Assembly: GCA_002414505.1 (NCBI GenBank)
Contig: DHZF01000136.1
Span: forward strand, 38,786-82,226
Reading direction: 5' to 3'
Source of the DNA: Hyphomonas sp. UBA5111
Lineage (GTDB): Bacteria > Pseudomonadota > Alphaproteobacteria > Caulobacterales > Hyphomonadaceae
Length of the DNA stretch: 43,441 nucleotides
The notes under the pieces are model-generated. The model was not told the DNA's origin and made no database searches. It saw nothing but the letters and a program-made list of their open reading frames with translations. Position numbers and translations under genes: made by a program. Below, piece after piece: positions 41,648 through 43,441 of this stretch. The first letter of the stretch is position 1, and every line of letters begins with the position of its first letter.

Positions 41648-42918
41648 GCCGTCTGAGTTAGCCAATCAGGTACCTTTTCAAGGGCGATCATTTCTTCAAA
41701 GTCCGGACGGCGGCGCACAATGTCAAATGACGACCCGTTCACCAGAACTTCCGGAACCAGCGGCCTTGCATTGTAGGAGGATGACAGCACAGCGCCATAG
41801 GCACCTGCAGACATGAAGGCGATCCGCTGGCCGGGCCGCACGGCGGTCATCTCACGGGCCTTGGCAAATTTGTCGGTCGACTCGCAGATCGGGCCGACCA
41901 CATCATAGGTCTTGCGCTCCGCCCCTGCGCCGGCCTGAACCAGAGGCAGGATATCGTGATAAGCGTCATAGAGCGCGGGGCGCATGAGGTCGTTCATGCC
42001 CGCATCAATGATCAGGAAATTCGTATCGGGCGCTGCTTTTTCATACAGCGCCGTGCTGAGCAGCACGCCGGCATTGCCTGTAATCACACGGCCCGGCTCA
42101 AGGATAACCTGCACGCCGAGGTCCTGTGTCACCTCAGCGATCATGGCGGCGTAATCAGAGGGCGGCGCCGGCGCGTCGCTGTCCCTGTAGGGGATGCCCA
42201 GCCCGCCGCCGAGATCGATGCGGCGGATATCATGGCCAGCCTCGCGCAAGCGTTTGGCGAGGCCCACAACCTTCTCAAAAGCGGCTCGCATCGGGACGAG
42301 ATCGCCGATCTGACTGCCGATATGCACATCCACGCCGACAACACGGATGCCGGGCAGCGTGGCGGCTTCGGCATAGAGGTCTTCGGCATCGCTCCACGGC
42401 ACGCCGAACTTGTCGCCCTTCTTGCCGGTCGAGATGTTCGGATGGCCGCCTGCGGCGACGTCAGGATTGACCCGGATCGCGACGGGCGCCTCGGTACCGG
42501 TCAGGCTGGCGACCTCTGACAGGCGGCGCAGTTCGGCGGCGCTTTCGACATTGAATTGGTGGATGCCGGCGCGCAGGGCCAGCTGCATTTCCTCGGCCGT
42601 CTTGCCGACGCCGGAAAACACGATGCGCTCCGCCGGAATGCCCGCCCGCAGGGCGCGCTGCAATTCACCGCCGCTGACGACATCTGCGCCGCAGCCTTCT
42701 TGCGCCAGCGTCGAAAGAACGCCGAGATTCCCGTTCGATTTGACGGAATAGGCGATCAGGCAATCCTGGCCTTCAAAGGCCGAGGCGATGACGCGGGCAT
42801 GCCGTACCAGGGTCGCCGAGGAATACACATAGCAGGGCGTGCCGACTTCATCGGCGATCTGGTTGAGGTTCACGCCTTCGCAATGGAGGCTGCCATCCTG
42901 ATAGGTAAAATGGTGCAT
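41644..42918 (-). CDS. lysA: LysA, diaminopimelate decarboxylase
   Basis: A 424-residue PLP enzyme that makes lysine from meso-diaminopimelate. The PLP lysine lies in DCLIAYSVKSNGNL (near residue 59), the phosphate-binding glycine stretch in RIDLGGGLGIPY, and the substrate region in EPGRVITGNAGVLL; the C-terminus has GPICESTDKFAK. Length is normal. It lies three bases after a small lipoprotein gene and overlaps the TIGR02302 gene by an ATGA junction. Confidence 0.97.
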   Translation of the reverse strand: MHHFTYQDGSLHCEGVNLNQIADEVGTPCYVYSSATLVRHARVIASAFEGQDCLIAYSVKSNGNLGVLSTLAQEGCGADVVSGGELQRALRAGIPAERIVFSGVGKTAEEMQLALRAGIHQFNVESAAELRRLSEVASLTGTEAPVAIRVNPDVAAGGHPNISTGKKGDKFGVPWSDAEDLYAEAATLPGIRVVGVDVHIGSQIGDLVPMRAAFEKVVGLAKRLREAGHDIRRIDLGGGLGIPYRDSDAPAPPSDYAAMIAEVTQDLGVQVILEPGRVITGNAGVLLSTALYEKAAPDTNFLIIDAGMNDLMRPALYDAYHDILPLVQAGAGAERKTYDVVGPICESTDKFAKAREMTAVRPGQRIAFMSAGAYGAVLSSSYNARPLVPEVLVNGSSFDIVRRRPDFEEMIALEKVPDWLTQTA

Positions 42919-42921
42919 GGA

Positions 42922-43185
42922 CTACTCGACTTCGCCGAGCGCGCCATTGTCGATGGGCGTCGTCGGCTTGGCTTCCGGGACGACGCCGCCCCATTGATTG
43001 GTCACCGGGCCTTCGGCTTCGGTCATGTCGAGTTCGGTCGCAACGGCGACCGGTTCGACAGGGTCAGCGGGGGCGACGGCTTCCACCACCAGCGTGGTAG
43101 GCTGGCTTTGGCATGCGGCGGCGAGGCACAGCCCCGTAAGGCCGGCGATCAATCGCACGGCGAGCAATGGTGTTGGTAATTTCAT
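42922..43185 (-). CDS. Small lipoprotein of unknown function
   Basis: An 87-residue protein with a lipoprotein signal (LAVRLIAGLTGLCLAAAC) and a short, acidic, Pro/Val-rich mature part with no recognised domain. It sits between lptM and lysA in a tight reverse operon. I chose the ATG 10 bases after the lptM stop; the frame is open further upstream only as a shadow of lptM. It could be an envelope lipoprotein, but nothing more can be said. Confidence 0.65.
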   Translation of the reverse strand: MKLPTPLLAVRLIAGLTGLCLAAACQSQPTTLVVEAVAPADPVEPVAVATELDMTEAEGPVTNQWGGVVPEAKPTTPIDNGALGEVE

Positions 43186-43195
43186 GGACCGCTCC

Positions 43196-43429
43196 CTACG
43201 CGCCGCCAAGCAATTCGTCATCTGCATCCGTATCCGTGTCTTCGTCCTCACGGTCGGGCAGACTTGGCAAATTGTTTTGGTTCTGGGGCGGCAGTTCAGC
43301 AGGCTCCAGGCCATCGTTTGGCTCACCCCAGAGCGGATCAGGGCGCTTCAGGTCTCCGGTCAGGCCGCAGGCTGCCAGATTGGCAGACGTGACCATGAGA
43401 GCGGCGGCGAAAAGAAGGGGGCGTTTCAT
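43196..43429 (-). CDS. lptM: LptM-type lipoprotein
   Basis: A 77-residue lipoprotein with a signal peptide ending ANLAAC and the conserved mature start CGLTGDLKRPDPLW, which matches the LptM/YifL pattern CGxxGxLxxP. LptM helps the outer-membrane LptDE translocon mature in E. coli. The C-terminal tail is acidic (DREDEDTDTDADDE). Neighbouring lysA is the usual context in proteobacteria. I chose the ATG; a TTG directly upstream is possible. The window ends 12 bases later. Confidence 0.85.
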   Translation of the reverse strand: MKRPLLFAAALMVTSANLAACGLTGDLKRPDPLWGEPNDGLEPAELPPQNQNNLPSLPDREDEDTDTDADDELLGGA

Positions 43430-43441
43430 CAATGACTACTC

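Noticed and set aside
1..43441. CRISPR arrays, insertion sequences or prophage
   Set aside because: No regularly spaced repeats, transposase or phage genes were found; genes are housekeeping or flagellar throughout.

Overview
This window comes from an alphaproteobacterium, most likely of the Hyphomonadaceae/Caulobacterales type. The evidence is the flaF-flbT pair behind a flagellin, a single-domain FlgJ, an MmcB repair nuclease, a TIGR02302-family membrane protein, a twin-helix small protein beside a PduO-type adenosyltransferase, a LexA box of the alphaproteobacterial form GTTC-N7-GTTC, and CtrA-like half-site pairs in flagellar promoters. The taxon is an inference from gene content; no marker gene was compared.

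Positions 1-30130 are one large flagellar block that covers most of the organelle. fliF (3' part), a fliH/flbE-like gene, fliN, fliP and fliG run forward. The hook-filament operon flgE-flgK-flgL-flgI runs in reverse, with motB behind it. A divergent fliM, motA, a large secreted protein of unknown function, flgF, flgG, flgA, flgH and fliL follow forward. fliK-flgD are reverse. A flgJ-type rod protein, a flgN-like gene, flagellin, flaF, flbT and a DUF1217 gene are forward. fliI is reverse. flgB-flgC-fliE-fliQ-flhA-fliR-flhB and a fliJ-like coiled-coil gene close the block. Together they encode the MS and C rings, export gate and ATPase, rod, rings, hook, filament, stator and flagellin regulators. 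I do not see fliO, fliD, fliS or a chemotaxis cluster. The placement of fliM next to motA and flgF recalls rhizobial fla clusters, whereas flaF/flbT and the FliF-FliH-FliN run recall Caulobacter.

Positions 30168-43441 hold a diguanylate cyclase, tRNA-Arg(CCT), a nuclease-fold lipoprotein, rpoH, mmcB with a LexA box, an unknown protein ending in a sliding-clamp-type motif, transketolase, a small coiled-coil gene with zapA, a twin-helix protein with a cob(I)alamin adenosyltransferase, a metallo-beta-lactamase-fold protein, and the reverse operon lptM, small lipoprotein, lysA, TIGR02302 protein.

Coding density is very high. No gene-free stretch exceeds about 200 bases; the longest are 33242-33440, 9755-9914, 31242-31395 and 19663-19806. 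Many genes overlap by TGATG or ATGA junctions, which suggests translational coupling, and four convergent pairs overlap by four bases. I found no insertion sequence, phage gene or CRISPR array. The best leads are the LexA-box/mmcB/clamp-motif unit, the NPEH cleavage motif in FlhB, the duplicated domain inside the flagellin, and the unknown secreted protein between motA and flgF.
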